From Leptodontidium sp. MPI-SDFR-AT-0119 (lineage: Eukaryota; Ascomycota; Leotiomycetes; Helotiales; Leptodontidiaceae): a stretch of 64,000 bases of DNA. Both the position numbers and the translations under genes were made by a program. The stretch is taken from the NCBI GenBank assembly GCA_020726505.1, contig JAHLEZ010000019.1, positions 372,001 to 436,000 on the forward strand, written 5' to 3'. Shown here piece after piece: positions 22,625 through 35,214 of the stretch (position 1 is its first letter; the number at the start of each line of letters is the position of its first letter). Below the pieces are notes generated by a model. It worked only from the letters and a program-made list of their open reading frames with translations. It did no database searches and was not told the origin of the DNA.

Positions 22625-23451
22625 GAGGTTGTTGAGAGTTTGATAAGTGAGGTTGAGATAGAGAGAGAGATGGTGGTGGTTGTTTTTGGAGTTTGAAGTT
22701 TGGAAAGGGACATAGAGGATACCATGATCTGCTTGCTGCTAGGGAAGATTTCTTTTGTATGTCGAGATTGGATTTGCAATATATTCAGTTTTTTCTCTTT
22801 CTTTTTGAATTTCTTGGGGATTTCAGCATGTTCATCTTTTCTTCCCTTTTCTCTATTATCATGTAAATAGGTCCACAGTGGAATCCCTCAAGTCGTGTCC
22901 GGTCGTCGGGAATATCGGACAACCAAACTTGGGTTGTAAATACCTAAATTTGGATCGATAAGAGAGAGACATTAGGTAGAAAACAAACATTCTATCCGCA
23001 ATGAATAGGTACGTGATACTCAATTAAAGCGCTCAACTGGCTGAATATTCTCGATGCCACCACACGAGTATCGTTGCCAAAGAAGGAAGGAACGAGGGGT
23101 GAGGTGAGGTGAGGATGGCCAATTTAGCGCGTCTCGCTTACGGGAGGGGCAAGGCTGCAACCCTCAACCTCTCTCTCTCTCTTCCTCTTGTCTTTCTTTC
23201 CATCATTCCATTCCAGCTTTCATCAACACCATAACGGAAACGCTTCATCTCACCGAATCTTGTTGTTTCGATTCCATAGAGTAATCTCGTTGTCTCTCAA
23301 GGCTCAACCGTCGTGTTCTTCGTTCTCGTCAAATACCAACCCCCCGACCAAAGCTGGAGCGGGTGGCGCAAGGCTGCTTCCTGGCTCGTACTGTACCGTT
23401 TGAGTGAGACCACCAGAACCGACACAGGGATTGCAGTTTACGTCTTTCAAG
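22625..23451. other. Intergenic, CT-rich leader
   Basis: 830 bases. The right half (about 23160-23260) has the pyrimidine tracts usual upstream of fungal starts. No gene is seen. Confidence 0.45.
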
Positions 23452-25385
23452 ATGTCCTACCGAGTTGGTAAGTTGTTGAGATGTTCTTCTGTTCTACCTG
23501 ATGGGTTTCCAACGAGTTGCTCCTTTCCAGCCACCTGACATCATCACGCGTTCTGCGGGGTGCATTTGTGGTATTTTTCAAAAAGTCCGCACTGACTTTT
23601 CCGTACAGAGACCGCTTTATCGAAGCGTGCTGGCTGTCAAGCTACGGAGTGCAAGGCCAACGGTGTCAAGATTGACAAAGATGACCTTCGCTTGGGTATT
23701 GTAAGTACAGATCTCTCGAGGCATCGGTGGCCACGGGTTCCTGCTGCTCGGACGAGCGACATCTAATACATCTATATGCGCATTGCTGACTGACAACTTG
23801 TAGTGGGTTGATTATGGAGAACGCGCAGGATGGGTTTGGCGTCATTGGTGAGTGCTTGCATCTTCATGCACCTGGATAACAGTACTGAGTACTGCCTAGG
23901 GGCTGCGTCACAGGAAAGGTTCTTCAGGGCCTCCGAAATCTTGTTACCGATCCTGACACGCCAGGATCCTATCGTTGGGACATGCTTGATGGTTTTGAGT
24001 CGGGTGATAAGAACAGTCTCGACAAGAACCCAGCATTGCAGGAGAAGGTCCGCCGCTGCATCACCCAAGGCTTCATTGACCCCGAAGATTTCAATGGCGT
24101 AAGTGAACACTGTTTCCCCCTTTCTGTGAGTTTAGAGTAGCTGAACGTACCATTCCTACAGGACCCTGAGATGAATGTGCTTGGAGCTGTTGGTCTACAT
24201 ACCAAGGAGACCAAGAAAAAGATGCGGGATGAGAAAAAGGAAAGCGCACGCAATGAGGAGATCGATGACCTGAAGACTCAAATCGCCGCATTGACAGCTG
24301 AAAAAGCCGCTGGAGGCAACTCGAACGATCTTGACGCCAGGATCGCTTATGCCCAAGCCGCTCTCGACAAACGCCTGTCTGCCGGCACACCAGCTACCAA
24401 GAAGCGTGTCAAGGACGAGGCAGATGCTGAGGAAGGCACACCGGCTAAAAAGAAACGCACCACAAAGAAGAAAGCCGAAGATGATGAGGACGAGGATGTC
24501 AAGCCAGCTAAACCAGCCCCCAAGTCGCGTGCAAAGAAGGTCAAGAAGGAAGAGGATGATAATGCCGACAATGACGAAGACATCAAGCCAACCCCAGCAA
24601 AGAGGTCCCGGGCCAAGAAAGCCGTCAAGAAGGAGGAAGAGGATGACGATGAAGATGTTCAAGAATCCAAGCCAGCACGAGCCAAGAAGGCACGAGCCAA
24701 GAAAGGTATCAAGAAGGAGGAAGAGGATGATGATGAAGCTGTTCAGGAATCCAAGCCAGCCAAGAAGCCACGCGCCAAGAAAACTATCAAGAAGGAAGAA
24801 GATACCGAAATGTCTGGAACAGTCGATGACCATATTGCTGTCAAGGATGAAGATGTTGAATCGGCTCCCAAGCCCGCTCCAAAGAAGCGTGCTCCATCTA
24901 AGAAAAAGGCGGTGAAGGCGGAAGTTGGCGAGGACGAATCTGTTGTGAAGAATGAGGAAGATGAAGATTTAGTCAAGCCAGCTCCCAAGAAGCGGGCTCC
25001 TCGTGGAAAGAAGGCTGTGAAGGTTGAAGCAGCTGAGGATGGATCTGGCATCGACGATGCTGAATCCAAGCCAAAGCCAGCCGCCAAGAAAGGTCGCAAG
25101 AAGGCTGTCAAGGACGAAAATGTTGAGGAAGAGGGCATCAAGGATGAACCTGCCACCGAGTCCTCCAATCCTGGCATCACTGAAGGATCTTCAGTCCTCA
25201 GTGACCTTCCAGATCTCCCCGAAGGCATGAAGGATCCTGTGGATGCCGTTGCCATGGATGAATCTAACGACCTGTAAGTCAAGGTCAACGGCGGAGGGTA
25301 TTCGTAACGATGCTAATGATGCTTCAGTGTTGTTCCAGCAAAGAACCGTCGCACACGCAGCCGCACTGTTTCCAATAAAGTCTAG
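23452..25385 (+). CDS. PARP-type zinc finger protein with lysine/acid-rich repeat tail
   Basis: Six exons, join(23452..23467, 23609..23700, 23804..23847, 23900..24098, 24162..25273, 25328..25385), 506 residues. PARP-type zinc fingers bind DNA breaks. The domain (about residues 5-115) contains KRAGCQATECKANGVKIDKD, RLGIWVDYGERAGWVWRHWG and CVTGK, giving ligands C-x4-C and H-x2-C. A coiled-coil-like segment (about 140-185) follows, then a long tail of K/R-rich and D/E-rich units (about 195-470) such as KKRAPSKKKAVK, probably nuclear and nucleic-acid binding. No catalytic PARP domain is present. The last intron (25274-25327) has a perfect GTAAGT donor and removes a TAA, so the spliced end is DLVVPAKNRRTRSRTVSNKV. 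Confidence 0.87.
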
Positions 25386-26185
25386 ATTTTCCATTTCCAA
25401 TCCTCTCTCGCCTTACTCACCTACTTCTTGCACATCGTTGTACAACTCTTCGGTGCGGACAACACTTCGGTTCTTACCACAGACACGCAGCAGCACGGAG
25501 TTCATGATTTCGATTGTACATTTCTTTTTTTCGCCTGGAGCATTCACAACTAGCGATTTGCACCTGGTTCTCAATTTCTTTCTTCATTGGTGTCTCTTTT
25601 CTATGGCACATCCACCACTCGGGTGGTTGGCAGATATGTACAGTACTTCTCAAGACGGAAAAGGGATTCCAGCACGGCGATTGCTACATGAATTACGACG
25701 AACGGAACCTAGGGTGGACAGGCTGATGATATGATAGCGAGATGATTTTGCGGACATGATACACAATTTGTTTTTTGCTTTTGCCTTGGGCTGGGCTGGT
25801 TTGTAATACCATTTTCTTGCGCCTGGCATGCCTGTCTACATAGCTACTTCAGCACAATACACATATACTTGCACAATCCTACGCCTTTTCCTTTCAGTGT
25901 GATCGAGCTCTCGGGAAGCTCAGCTTATCTTAACTCAGGCGTGACGAAGCTCAATGCAACTCAGAATGCCGCCCATGGCAATAATCATTTCATCAACTCG
26001 GTATGAAATACGAAAATGTATTGTCTGTTATTTCACACTTCACTTCTCTTCTCGTATCTTCTCCAATTTCTACCGACTACATCAGAACAAAACAAACTAA
26101 ACTAAATCTCCCCCTCTCCACTTCCTTCCTTCCTCCCTCCTAGTATCCCATCTCATGCATATTCATCTCACGCCATCTCACAACC
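25386..26185. other. Convergent intergenic region
   Basis: 800 bases between the 3' ends of the zinc finger gene and MED17. Open frames here are short or antisense. No RNA or repeat is recognised. Confidence 0.45.
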
Positions 26186-28366
26186 TCACTTCTCCCCACC
26201 CTTCACCGTCCCAGCACTCTCGACCACACTCCTCAAACTCCTCACCACCTCAAAAAAACCCTTATCGGAATCATCCTCTCCCACCCACGCAATCCACTCA
26301 TAATACCCCTCAGCCTGCAGTCCTCTCTTTTTCTTCCCCCCATTCCCATTCCCACTCCCCTTCCCCTCACCATTACCCGCGAAATCAAAATCCTCCTCCC
26401 CAAAAGGCGAAACTCCAAGTCTACTCTCCTGATCCGTGAAATACGGCACGCCAGCATTCTTCCCGTCGCCCCAGAGCGTGCTCCTCAATCCGGTTGTAGG
26501 GAAAGCGGAGAGAGCGAGGTTTCTGCCTGAGAGGTCGCCGCGTGCCCATTCCCATTGGACGCGGAGGATGGTGCGGGCGCCGCCTTTGGAGGAGGATTGG
26601 GGCGTGCAGCGGATTGTGAAGGCGAGTTGTTTGGTTTTGGTGGTGGAGGTGAGAGGTTTGGTTAGGATTGAGGGGGTGGTTGTTTGGGTCCATTCGAGGG
26701 GTGGGGATGAGGTTTCCAAGGGGGGATTAGAAGATGGGACGAATATTGAGGCGAGTACGCAGGAGGTTGCGTAGTAGAGGTATTCCTGGAGAGCGGGGAG
26801 GGAGTCCAGACGTGTTGGTGGAGGACAGGTGATGTGGAGGGGAGACTCGGGCGAGATGGAGAGGACGAATTGTGGGAAGATGGTTGGTTGGGAGTGGGTC
26901 TGGGCTTTGATTGTTATGGTTGTAGTTGGTGTTATGGTGAGGGTTGCTGTTACTTCTAGGCGTTCGGTGAGGGCGAGGACGGTGCGTTCTGCGACGGTGA
27001 GGTTGGGTTGAGGGGGCCACAAGGTAGGGATTTGAGTGTATGTTGGGGGGTGATCGAGGTAGAGGGAGGAGAGGACGCGGTGGAGGGGTCGAAGGATGTC
27101 TCGTAGCTTGGAGATCGTTTCTTGGTGCTTTACGCGCGTGATGAAGGGTCGGAGGAGATTGAGAGGGGGAGTTGTTCGTTTCTCAAGGACGATGGGAGGG
27201 GGTGGTTGAGTTCGTTTTCGATGGGCTAGTCGATGGGCTGAGCTGAGGAGAATGTTGAGAGCTAGGAAGATGCCTTCTGCAATAGCATCATCGGGGCCAG
27301 TGAACCGTAGAGGCTCTTCTTCCAGAGGCACGAGATCTAGAACCATAGTTTTGGTATCTGTGAGTTGATAGATCAGGGTGTTGTCTTTTGATTTCACTGG
27401 CTCCAGGATCCGAGATTCTCGGTTCAACTCTTGCCAGAGCTCTTCGGAGAATATGGTGTTTCTTGCTTGTAGAATCAGAGCTTCAACTGGAGAGTCCTGT
27501 GGGACAGCCTTCCGTAGGATAGATGATCCCGTGAAGGAGCCATCGACCTCAATCCGGACTCTCAGGGTCTTTGGCTCAGCATCAGCCAGGCCCTGATCAA
27601 GGGAGATTGTTCCATCTGATTTCCTTCTGAGTGCAGCAAGACTCCGGCCCTTGAAAGCGGGAGAGGATTCCGAGAATCCAAATCTGACACCCAAAATATG
27701 CTTCTGGTTGGGCAATCTACAAATCGCCCATCCCTTCTCACTCACAGCCAGAACCTGTTCCCAGTACTTTGTTTCGTGCTCGATTTCTTTCTCCAATCTC
27801 GTCGCAGATGCCAATATCGAGTCAACAGTCTTATTGAGATGTTGAACTTTCCATCCCTTTGCAATATTCCGATTGTCCTGTTTCTGGGCCTCTGTTGTTC
27901 TTGGCGCTGCTAATTTATCCGCTCCAAGGGTCTTCGCTCCAACCATTGCCTGGAGATCTGGGGAGAGGGATAGACTGGCTTGTACAGGAGCGTCTTTGGA
28001 GAGGAGGAGGGAGATGAAGTCTAGAGCGAGCATGGAGGCCTGGTGAGCTTGTCTGGGAGGTGGTTAGTATATAAGCTTCCAGAAGAGCAGGGAGACCTAC
28101 TCGATTTGCCCAATGAACTCTTCACGCGCAGCATTGAGTTCCTTCGCCCTATCTGGCTCCTCCTCGTCTTCGCTCGAGCTGTCCCCATTATCTCCATTGT
28201 TCAACTCCTCTCGGGCGATTTCCTCGCGCAGACTCTCCTCTGTGATGTTCTGGAAGCCACCTCGTTCAAGGTTGATCCGCTGGATGATGGAAGGGAGGGC
28301 GTCGTTGCTGTTCGCGGATGGCCATGATCTCAAGGAGATGGGAAATTCGTTCGGTATTGCGTCCAT
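26186..28366 (-). CDS. MED17: Mediator complex subunit 17 (Srb4)
   Basis: MED17 is the central scaffold of the Mediator head module and links activators to RNA polymerase II in the nucleus. The model is complement(join(26186..28052, 28101..28366)), 710 residues, normal for filamentous fungi. The N-terminus reads MDAIPNEFPISLRSWP then an acidic stretch (SSSEDEEEPDRAKELN). The 48-bp intron (branch ACTAAC, acceptor CCCAG) joins IGQIE to QAHQASMLALDFISLLLSK. Family-typical segments include TKYWEQVLAVSEKGWAICRL and LGVRFGFSESSPAFKGRSLA. The start at 28366 fits the conserved beginning better than an ATG 42 codons upstream. It is divergent from the phosphofructokinase gene. Confidence 0.92.
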
Positions 28367-29493
28367 TGTTGCGGGATTTGGCAGATTGGGGTTATTTCGT
28401 TTGTCAGGGTAGATGTGGAATGGAGGTGGAGATGTGTCGGGGGGAATAGTTGAAATTCGAGGGTGTCGCTCTCTTGGTACAAAACAACGCAACGAAATTC
28501 ACTTTCCAATAACTGTCGCAGACAGATAGGTATGATATCCCTTCGCCCTCACCCTCGACTTCTTCAGTCCTCGGTGTCAGCATTCAGGAATGAATTGAAG
28601 GTATTCGACGCTGGCAGGGCAATTGCTGGCTGCTCCAACCCAACTTTGATAGCTTTAGCAGCGCAGCGCAGCCTACCTGGTCCTTGTCAAGGGTCTCAAC
28701 GGTACAGTATCGACGTGGCTCTTTTCCTCGGTGTTAACGTCCTCCTCCTCTTCTCCTCTTCCGACGTCATTCGGCCGGGCTCATAGGCAGTAGCGTCCGA
28801 GAAGGCTCCGGAGTGGTGAAGAGAACTGGGACTTTCTGCTCAGGTTTGGCGGGTATGGTGTTGACAACCTGGAAGTCAGGCACAGTGAAAAAAACACCAA
28901 GTGGTGCAAGTGCATAGCTTGGTGAGATGGACGAATCAATGGCTCTGCTAGGTGAAGCCACAGCCAGTCTTCCTCCTGTGCTGCAGGCTACACCCCCACC
29001 CAACGCACAGCTTACAACCAATCTCAGGCACTGGATGCCCGCCCAAGCCAAGACGAGGCTGCCTGTGTCTGGCCAGTCACAGCAACATGCACTGAACGCG
29101 CCTGGCTAGGGAGCTTCGAGATAAGAGTTTGGGCCTGTCACAGCATCCAGCGATAAAGCTTTGCTTGTCACGGCCCACCAATTCCTCTTTTCTTCTGCCC
29201 GCGCACCCCTCCATTCCACTTGCTCAACCCCTCCCTCCCTCTCCTCCCACCATATCCCACCAAGACCAGACGGACATACAGCACAGCACCACAGGCTTTG
29301 CCGTCATTGATCCAAAAACACCTCACCTACCTGCCTGCCTGTCTGCTTCAATATTTTCTTTTCCCCCGCATTTGGTATTGTGAAAATCTCTGCTTCTTGG
29401 ATCGAGTACTTTTACCAGCCTTCCCCTCCATTTCCCTCCCCTCCACCCGTCGAATCCATCCTCAACAGCTATCCTCACACTCACTCACTCAAC
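28367..29493. promoter_or_regulatory. Divergent promoter between MED17 and phosphofructokinase
   Basis: 1.1 kb. The part left of 29490 is strongly CT-rich (29160-29490), typical of the leader of a highly expressed fungal gene. No coding frame with support is seen. Confidence 0.45.
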
Positions 29494-31972
29494 ATGGCCC
29501 CGCCTCACCCCCTACCGCCCCTCCAGGGGAAGAAACGACGTATCGCCATGATGACCAGTGGAGGTGACTCTCCCGGCATGAACGGCGCCATCAGAGCTGT
29601 GGTCCGAATGGCCATTGAGAAGGGCTGCGAGGCATACTGCATCTATGAAGGATACGAGGGCTTGGTCCAGGGCAAGGACTTCATAAAGAAATTCGAATGG
29701 TCCGAGGTGCGAGGCTGGCTATCCGAGGGAGGCACATTGATCGGAACGGCCAGATGTATGGCATTCTACGAACGTCCCGGCAGGTTGACTGCTGCCAAGA
29801 ATCTGGTCCTCAATGGCATCGATGCCCTCATCATCTGCGGTGGTGATGGCTCCTTGACTGGTGCTGACAAGTTCCGCGCGGAATGGCCAGGCTTGTTGGA
29901 GGAATTGGTGGCTACCAAGCAATTGACGCAGGAGCAGATCCAACCTTTCCAGCACCTCAACATCGTTGGACTTGTGGGTTCCATTGACAATGATATGTCC
30001 GGCACAGATGCTACAATTGGGTGTTACTCGGCCTTGAGCAGGATATGCGAGATGGTCGATTATATAGAGGCTACCGCCTCGTCACATTCCCGAGCCTTTG
30101 TCATTGAGGTTATGGGTAGACATTGTGGATGGTTGGCACTGATGGCTGGTGTTGCAACTGGTGCTGATTTCGTCTTTATACCCGAGAGACCAAGAGCTGA
30201 GAATTGGAAGGAGGAAATGTGCAGGATTGTGGCCAGAGTATGTGACGACTTCGACTTCTACGACTTTTCACTGACAACACAATAGCACCGAGAAATTGGA
30301 AAGAGGAAGACAATTGTTATCGTTGCAGAAGGTGCCCATGACCAAGAAGGCAACAAAATTGACTCGGAAATGATCAAAGAGCTTCTTGCCGACAAAAAGG
30401 GGCTTGCATTGGATACCCGCATCACTACACTGGGCCATGTACAACGAGGAGGTGTTGCATGTGCTTATGATCGTTATCTCTCGACGTTGCAAGGTGTGGA
30501 AGCTGTCAATGCCGTCCTGGAGGCTACACCAGAGACCGCAACTCCTTTCATTGCCATAACCGAGAACAAGATCACCCGAAAACCACTGGTCCAGGCTGTT
30601 TTGGATACCAAGGAGGTAGCGAAAGCTATCGAGGCTCGGGATTTCGACAAGGCCATGAGTTTGCGGGATACGGAGTTCTCGGACGTATACAATTCCTACA
30701 TGACAACTACAGCTACTGGCTTGGATGGGAAGATGAAGCTCTCTCAGGAAAAGGTAAGATCGTTCTTGATCGTAAAGATAAATTCCTAATATGTTCTAGC
30801 ACATGCGAATTGCCATCATCCATTGCGGTGCACCAGCTGGAGGAATGAACGCCGCCACACGAGCCGCAGTGGCATATTGTATTACTCGAGGTCACACCCC
30901 AATTGCTATCCACAATGGATTTGCAGGATTTGCTCGTCACCATGATGACAAACCTCTCGGAGCTGTTCGTGAGTTCGACTGGCTTGAGGTTGACGGCTGG
31001 GCAAGCAAGGGTGGATCAGAAATCGGCACGAATCGAGAGCTTCCTTCTGAATCTGGAATGGAACTCATCGCCAGCCTTTTCAAGAAATATGACATTGATG
31101 GGCTTTTCATAATTGGTGGCTTCGAGGGTTTCCACGCCCTCTCCCAGCTCCGTCAAGCGCAAAAAGACTACTCTCCACTCTGCATCCCTATGACCCTCCT
31201 TCCAGCCACCATCTCGAATAACGTTCCTGGTACGGAATACTCGCTTGGATCAGATACTTGCCTGAATGAACTTGTCCGCTATTGTGATACGATCAAACAG
31301 TCAGCTTCTGCATCTCGCCGTCGTGTCTTCGTCATTGAATCACAAGGTGGTCGTTCTGGATATGTCGCTACTCTTGCTGGTCTCGCTGTGGGAGCAGTAG
31401 CAGTCTACACCCCGGAGGAAGGTATTACAATCGACATGCTTGCTGCAGATATCAACCACCTAAAGCAAGTATTCCGAGAAGATTCCGGCCAATCCCGTGC
31501 CGGTAGACTTATCATCGTCAACGAAAAAGCCTCCAAAGTCTACACCGCCAAGTTGATCGCCGACATGATCCGCGAAGAAGCAAACAACAGATTCGAATCA
31601 CGCGACAGCATTCCCGGCCACGTTCAACAAGGTGGAACTCCCTCCCCAATGGACCGCACCCGCGCCGTCAGACTGGCAATCAAATGTATCGAGCACCTCG
31701 AGAAATACGAGGACAGACGCGATTCCAAGATCCTCGAGGATCCGCAATCCGCCACCGTGATCGGTATCAAGGGCGCCAAGGTCGTTCTGTCGCCCATGAA
31801 GGACGTCGAGGAGAACGAGACGGATTGGAAGAACCGCAGACCCAAGGACGAGTTCTGGCTGGATCTCAAGCATGTTGTTGATGTGCTGAGTGGGAGACCT
31901 GAGATCCCGAGACCTCCTGAGAGCCCGCTCGTGGGGTGGAAGGCGAAGGATAAGAAGAGAGGCTTGATTTGA
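29494..31972 (+). CDS. pfk: ATP-dependent 6-phosphofructokinase
   Basis: Phosphorylates fructose 6-phosphate in glycolysis (EC 2.7.1.11), cytosolic, allosterically controlled. The model is join(29494..30237, 30286..30753, 30800..31972), 794 residues, the usual size of the fungal double-domain enzyme. The N-terminal catalytic half has [44 protein letters not shown] and [15 protein letters not shown]. The C-terminal regulatory half has [40 protein letters not shown] and [16 protein letters not shown]. Both introns are short (48 and 46 bp) and keep phase. The start at 29494 follows a CT-rich leader; an upstream in-frame ATG at 29380 gives an unlikely proline-rich extension. Confidence 0.96.
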
Positions 31973-32923
31973 TTTGATGCTGTTGTTGTATTAGTTAGCG
32001 GGACCTACCTACCTACCTACCTTCATACCTAGGCTTTTCCTCCTCCTACTCCTCTTAACGAAATGAAAGTATTTTTATGACCAGATCCGGGCACTGTGTA
32101 TGTGAGGCCGAATGTACCTAAGTTTTGACCAAAAGTGAGAAATTGAGATGGATGATGTGAAAGAAGCCAGGCGGGAGGGATACTTCCTCGCATTCTTTAA
32201 ACCACCAGAACATATCTCAATGCACAATCTGGTACGATAGATGTATCTTAAATCACCTCATGATATATATCTACGCCTCTCTAAAGTAAGTTCGATTGTA
32301 CATGTACATGTACAGTAATTGCTACAAATAATCTAGAAACATCAAGTGGGGAGGTGAGACAAAAAGTGACGATATGTATCGGAACTCGCCTATTATAGCT
32401 CGTTTCCGCCCCCCTAAACTAAGCAGGGATCAGGCGGTGAGAGCTAGAGCTTGGAGCTTGATCTCGTGCTCCTGCTCAACCTCTCAACTTTCCGAACTTG
32501 GAACTTCCTCTCCTCTCCTCTCCACTCCAAAACAAACACCCTTCAATCTCTCACCAGATCTCACACCAATTCTTGATTCATCATCTCCGCTGAACCAGAA
32601 ATCCCTCGCTCGTAATCCCTGATTTGCCAGATTCGACTTGGACGGTTTCGTTTGCCATTGAGAGGTGTAGGTGTAGGTGTTGGTAAAGAGTGAAGATCAG
32701 CTGAGGTAGACGGGTCAGTACTAGCTGAGAGGGAGTGTTGTTTAGACTGGATTAGATTAGGTTAGGTTGGGTAGGGTAGGGTAGGGTAGGGTTCGTTGTG
32801 GCTGGAATTTGGAGGGATAGGGATCAAAGGGAGGAAGGTTGGATTTTCATTGGAGAGAGAAGGAAGAGGGAGAAGGAAGGCAGGATAGGATAGGACAGGA
32901 CAGGACAGCATAGGGCGGGCAAG
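31973..32923. other. Intergenic with simple repeats
   Basis: 950 bases. Contains a (CCTA)n tract near 32004-32022 and a telomere-like run of GTAGGG/TTAGGTT units at about 32755-32793 upstream of ISN1. No gene is seen. Confidence 0.5.
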
Positions 32924-35214
32924 ATGACGACGAGGTATCGTGTTGAATGTGAGTCTTTCCTTCCTTCCTTTTTCCTTGTTGAGTGCGGTGTGTGTTGGGG
33001 AATGTTCGGGATATGGAGAGGCTAGAGTTGTGCGCGGGCAAGGATGAGAAGGGTATTGTAAGGGAATGGGATCGGGAAATGGTGGATTGATGAGAGAGGA
33101 TAAATGTGGGGTATGAGGTGTGATGTAATGGGATGCGGGAGGGTGGATGGCTGGAAAGCTGAAAAGGGAAAGGGGAATTGTGCTGATGAGATATTACTAG
33201 ATGCGTTGAAGACGCATAGGAGGGATCAGTTTATCGGTATGTTTTTAACTTTCGATTTTCTTGTTTGTTTTGAAGTTTTGCGTGGTTTGAGTGTTTGTGC
33301 ATTTCGTTTTGCCGGGGGGCTCATTTCTTTCTTTCTGGGAAGTGGGAGTGTTATTTTCCAATGATTCGTTCTTTTGACTTCTGGTCGTCCTGGCTACAAT
33401 CTGGAGGCATCAGGTTTGTCTTCAGTGTCGGCTCGTGGTGGTCTTCCTGTTGGCATTTTAGCCTTTCAGACTCATGATGTCGCTCTCATTGATCTCATTG
33501 GGGCAGTTTCTTTTGTCCTCGATTGCCATGCCAATCTCACCTTTCGTACTTCACATTCATTTCCTCCTCTTTCGATGTATCTTTGATTCGGCGGTAATAA
33601 CAATCAGCTCATCTGACAGTCTCATAGAATGGATCAAAGGTCTCCTCGCTGTCCCCTTCGTACTGCACTCCCAACCGACAGGTGTCTTCGAAACAAGAAG
33701 CCACACAGTCGAGCAGATGGCCGAACTAGCACATCGACGCTACGCAGAAATCATGTTAGATGTCGAAAGAATGATCGATGATCACAGTACGTCGACCACT
33801 GACTCTCTCCCTTCCAAAATTCCTTCCTCATCACTAACATGCTCTAGTCGCCCACCAACAAGTCGGACTCCAAGGCCAGTCAAAACTGAAACTCCTCGTC
33901 CCCAGCATCGGCACGTTCTTCACGCGTCTCCCCCTCGCAGATGCATTCAGGTATCAAGATAGGAAAAGATTCATCTCCTCGCGACGTTTCGTCCCACCTT
34001 CCTTCAACGATATACGTCTTATTCTCAATACGGCACAGCTGATGGGCGTTACTGCCACTGGGCCTCTGGATCTCGCTACTTTTGATGGTGATGTTACTCT
34101 GTAAGTTGTTCCTGGTGTGATTACTGTGGGCTGTTGAGCTGATGGTGTGGTAGGTATGATGACGGGAAGAGCTTGGAGCCTTCGAATCCTGTTATTGAGA
34201 AGATTTTGTGTAAGTTCCTCCTTTTCATCCAATGAGGAAAAGATCCTATTAATGCTTATGATGATGGATAGATCTCATGAGCCATGACACCAAAATCGGT
34301 ATTGTCACTGCAGCTGGTTACACAGAAGCAGAGCGCTACTACGGCCGTCTACACGGTCTCCTCGAAGCCGTCAAGGCATCCACTGTCCTCACTCCAGCCC
34401 AGAAGCAAAACCTGATAGTGATGGGTAAACATTCCCCTTCCTTCAACCATTACAAATCCACACCGAAGAAAGGCAAGCTAACCCATCTCCAGGCGGCGAA
34501 TCTAACTTCCTCTTCACCTACAACGCCAGCTCCCCCTTGCTACTCTCCCACCTCCCACGCCGCCAATGGATCCTCCCCAGCATGTCCACCTGGACACAAC
34601 CAACCATCACTCAACTCCTCGATGTGGCGGAATCCTCTCTGCGCGAGTGCGTCACCAACCTCTCCCTCTCCGCTACAATCCTGCGCAAAGAACGCGCTGT
34701 AGGCATCATCCCTTCCATCCCCGGCGCCAAATTCCCTCGCGAGAGTCTGGAGGAGACGGTGCTGGTCGTGCAGAAGAAACTCGAGATGAGCGAGGTGGGG
34801 AGACAGTTGCCGTTTTGTGCGTTTAATGGCGGGAATGATGTGTTCGTTGATATTGGGGATAAGAGTTGGGGGGTGTTGGTTTGTCAGGAGTATTTTGGGC
34901 GGGGTGGTGAGGGTGGTAAGGAGGGTGGAAATGAGGGTGAAAAGGAGGGAGGGCCTATTAGAGGAGAGAGGACGTTGCATGTTGGTGATCAGTTCTTGAG
35001 TGCGGGGAGTAATGATTTCAAGGCTAGGGTTGTGGGGACTACGGCTTGGATCGCTAGTCCGGCTGAGACTTGCGAGTTGTTGGATGAGTTGGCTGTTATG
35101 ATTGGTGGGGAGGGGGGAAAGGGAGATGGAAAGGGTGATGATGGTGGTTTGGAGCGGGATCTGTTGAGGAGGGTTGATGGCTTGTTTGAGAAACATCCTA
35201 TGCCTGCCGCTTGA
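32924..35214 (+). CDS. ISN1: IMP-specific 5'-nucleotidase ISN1
   Basis: Dephosphorylates IMP to inosine (EC 3.1.3.99), cytosolic, HAD-like fold. Seven exons, join(32924..32948, 33201..33236, 33628..33786, 33848..34100, 34154..34209, 34272..34424, 34493..35214), 467 residues, with every junction in phase. The N-terminus joins across two introns as MTTRYRVE, YALKTHRRDQFI and EWIKGLLAVPFVLHSQPTG. The HAD motif spans an intron as FDGDVTLYDDG, with the nucleophile aspartate at DVT. Other conserved parts are YLMSHDTKIGIVTAAGYTEA, MGGESNFLF, LPFCAFNGGNDVFVDIGDKS and HVGDQFLSAGSNDFKAR. A glycine/glutamate insertion (GRGGEGGKEGGNEGEKEGG) precedes the last motif. Two unusually long 5' introns (252 and 391 bp) are present. 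Confidence 0.94.

Noticed and set aside
24195..24833. Long minus-strand frame of 212 codons rich in leucine and phenylalanine
   Set aside because: It is the antisense shadow of the Lys/Glu-rich tail of the zinc finger gene, whose GAG/AAG codons make long reverse frames.
31998..32025. CRISPR-like short repeats
   Set aside because: A plain (CCTA)n microsatellite without spacers, in a eukaryotic genome.
34540..35196. 218-codon minus-strand frame
   Set aside because: Antisense to the last exon of ISN1, which has clear conserved motifs.
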